NCBI RefSeq assembly: GCF_002813325.1
Contig: NZ_PHUG01000001.1
Span: 5,394,001-5,458,000 of the forward strand
DNA: 64,000 nt
Direction: 5' to 3'
Source: Janthinobacterium sp. 64
GTDB lineage: Bacteria; Pseudomonadota; Gammaproteobacteria; Burkholderiales; Burkholderiaceae_D
Shown: piece by piece, positions 62,399 through 64,000 of the stretch
Layout of the letters: each line of letters starts with the position of its first letter
Position numbering within the stretch: the stretch's first letter is position 1
The notes under the pieces: model-generated
Told to the model about the DNA's origin: nothing
The model's input: only the letters and a program-made list of their open reading frames with translations
The model's database searches: none
Program-made: the position numbers and the translations under genes

Positions 62399-64000
62399 AT
62401 GAACTTTACCGATCTTTTTATCCGCCGGCCCGTGCTGGCCATGGTGGTGAGCCTGCTGCTGGTGGTGCTGGGCTTGCGTTCCCTGTTCAGCTTGCCCATC
62501 AACCAGTATCCGAAGACGCAGAATGCCGTCGTGACGATCTCCACCACGTATTACGGCGCTGACGCGCAGACGGTGGCGGGGTTCATTACGCAGCCGCTGG
62601 AATCGGCCATCGCCCAGGCGCAGGGCATCGATTACCTGTCCTCGTCCAGCAGCAGCGGCGTGTCGACCATCACGGCTACTTTGCGCCTCAATTACGACGC
62701 GAACCGGGCTTTGACGGAAATCAATACCCAGGTCAGTTCCGTGAAGAATCAGCTGCCGGCCCAGGCGCAAACGCCCGTGCTGACGGTACAGATGGGGCAG
62801 ACGACGGACGCCATGTACCTGGGCTTTTACAGCAAGACCTTGCCGACGAATAATGTGACGGATTACCTGAGCCGCGTGGTCAAGCCCAAGCTCGATGCCG
62901 TCAGCGGCGTGCAGACGGCGGAACTGCTGGGCGCGCGCCTGTTTGCCCTGCGCGCCTGGCTCGATGCGGACAAGATGGCTGCGTTCGGCGTGACGGCGGC
63001 CGAGGTGAGCACCGCTCTGGGCAATAACAATTACCTGGCCGCGCTGGGGTCCAGCAAGGGCCAGATGGTGACCGTTCCCCTGACGGCCGGCACGGATCTG
63101 CATTCGGTCGAGGAATTCAGGCAGCTTGTCGTCAAGCGCAGCGGCGACTCCATCGTGCGCCTGGAAGACCTGGCCACCGTCGTGCTGGGTTCGGAAAACT
63201 ATGATTTCAACGTCGCCTTCAGCGGCGTGCGCTCCGTCTTCATCGGCATCAAGGTGGCGCCGGAAGCCAATATCCTCGACGTGGCCGAGCGTGTGCGCGC
63301 CAGCTTCCCCGATATCCAGGCCCAGCTGCCGGCCGGCCTGACGGGCGAAATCGTGTACGACTCCACGTTCTTCATCAATACCTCCATCAGGGAGGTCATC
63401 AAGACCCTGGTCGAGGCGCTGCTGATCGTCACCATCGTCATCTATCTGTTCCTGGGCAGCTTGCGGGCCGTGATCGTGCCCGTGATCGCCATGCCGCTGT
63501 CCTTGATCGGCACGTTTACCGCCATGCTGGCGCTCGGCTATTCCATCAATTTGCTGACCTTGCTGGCCATCGTGCTGGCCATCGGCCTGGTCGTCGACGA
63601 CGCCATCATCGTGGTGGAAAACGTGGACCGCCACATGAAGCAGGGTCAGCCGCCATTGGAAGCGAGCCTGCTGGCGGCGCGCGAGCTGGGCAGCCCGATT
63701 TTGGCCATGACGGTGGTGCTCATCGCCGTGTACGTGCCCATCGGCTTCCAGGGCGGGCTGACGGGGGCATTGTTCACGGAGTTCGCCTTCACCCTGGCCG
63801 GCGCCGTGGCCGTATCGGGTGTGGTGGCCCTGACCCTGTCGCCCATGATGTGTTCGCGCTTTTTCCGTCCGGAACAGGACAGCGGGCGCTTCGTGCAAGC
63901 GATCGACCGCGTCTTCGGCAAGGTGCACGATACCTATCGGCGCCTGCTGCACGCGCTGCTCGATACCTGGGTGGTGCTCATCGTCATGGCGGCGATTCTG
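62399..64000 (+). CDS. RND efflux pump permease (system 2), 5' part
   Basis: The first 534 codons of an AcrB/MdtBC-type exporter that runs off the window without a stop. The start is MNFTDLFIRRPVLAMVVSLLLVVLGLRSL. The periplasmic loop follows, then helices 2-6 with LTLLAIVLAIGLVVDDAIIVVENVDRH, which holds the proton-relay aspartates. A complete gene would be about twice this length. Operon order is outer-membrane protein, adaptor, pump, unlike system 1, which has no outer-membrane gene of its own. Confidence 0.95.
   Translation, partial: MNFTDLFIRRPVLAMVVSLLLVVLGLRSLFSLPINQYPKTQNAVVTISTTYYGADAQTVAGFITQPLESAIAQAQGIDYLSSSSSSGVSTITATLRLNYDANRALTEINTQVSSVKNQLPAQAQTPVLTVQMGQTTDAMYLGFYSKTLPTNNVTDYLSRVVKPKLDAVSGVQTAELLGARLFALRAWLDADKMAAFGVTAAEVSTALGNNNYLAALGSSKGQMVTVPLTAGTDLHSVEEFRQLVVKRSGDSIVRLEDLATVVLGSENYDFNVAFSGVRSVFIGIKVAPEANILDVAERVRASFPDIQAQLPAGLTGEIVYDSTFFINTSIREVIKTLVEALLIVTIVIYLFLGSLRAVIVPVIAMPLSLIGTFTAMLALGYSINLLTLLAIVLAIGLVVDDAIIVVENVDRHMKQGQPPLEASLLAARELGSPILAMTVVLIAVYVPIGFQGGLTGALFTEFAFTLAGAVAVSGVVALTLSPMMCSRFFRPEQDSGRFVQAIDRVFGKVHDTYRRLLHALLDTWVVLIVMAAIL

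Noticed and set aside
61349..63952. 867-codon minus-strand open frame over RND system 2
   Set aside because: Antisense shadow of the adaptor and pump genes, with the same His/Gln/Arg-rich composition and no family resemblance.

Overview
The window looks like chromosomal DNA of a betaproteobacterium, most likely Oxalobacteraceae and probably close to Janthinobacterium. I base this on the rRNA operon layout (16S, tRNA-Ile, tRNA-Ala, 23S, 5S), high-GC codon use, and a gene set typical of that family. The genus is my inference; no database search was possible. Housekeeping genes alternate with stress, signalling and efflux cassettes. I see no prophage, integrase, insertion-sequence transposase or CRISPR array.

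Layout. 1-3.7 kb: the 3' part of an rRNA operon with boxA, long-range pre-23S processing stems and a strong terminator. 3.8-8.6 kb: a leucine-rich-repeat protein fused to a protein kinase, a nitronate monooxygenase-like flavoprotein, YajQ, MurB and PpnP. 8.6-17.2 kb (minus strand): a complete wspABCDEFR chemosensory operon, in which a surface-sensing receptor complex drives the diguanylate cyclase WspR. 17.5-19.8 kb: argF-argG. 20-23.5 kb: a large soluble TPR-GAF histidine kinase and a small exported protein. 23.8-27.0 kb: an M48 protease / pterin carbinolamine dehydratase / RsgA operon, divergent from oligoribonuclease. 27-29.6 kb: a REPIN, a small hypothetical gene coupled to a LysR regulator, and an EamA exporter. 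29.7-33.7 kb: a heme degradation and ABC uptake operon (hmuSTUV-like) behind a promoter carrying a Fur-box-like sequence. 33.7-39.3 kb: an EmrAB/NodT-type tripartite efflux operon with a small passenger gene, then a LysR gene. 39.4-44.7 kb: a UPF0149/SEC-C protein, the SrkA kinase, an unusual 811-residue coiled-coil protein and an outer-membrane barrel. 44.9-54.2 kb (minus strand): a Ter stress-response cluster (DUF475, TerD, AIM24-like, ATP-grasp, PRTase-TRSP, HAD, StiP-like, CitE-like, TerA, small membrane protein). 54.4 kb to the end: a DUF212 protein and two consecutive RND efflux systems, the second running off the window.

How the genes work together. The Wsp genes form one signalling machine: receptor, two CheW adaptors, methyltransferase, kinase, methylesterase and c-di-GMP output. 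The hmu genes form one heme-iron pathway. The Ter genes combine the calcium-binding TerD/TerA proteins and a TerC-like membrane protein with a predicted small-molecule synthesis pathway.

The strongest unexplained signal is a repeat of about 120-137 bp present twice, at 17236-17372 and 28581-28698. It has conserved single-stranded-looking segments and three helices whose base pairs change in a compensatory way. Each copy lies just upstream of a gene start. I could not assign it to a named family. Two other repeat families, a REPIN and GGGGTC-palindromes, each reach into the end of a gene and supply its last codons.
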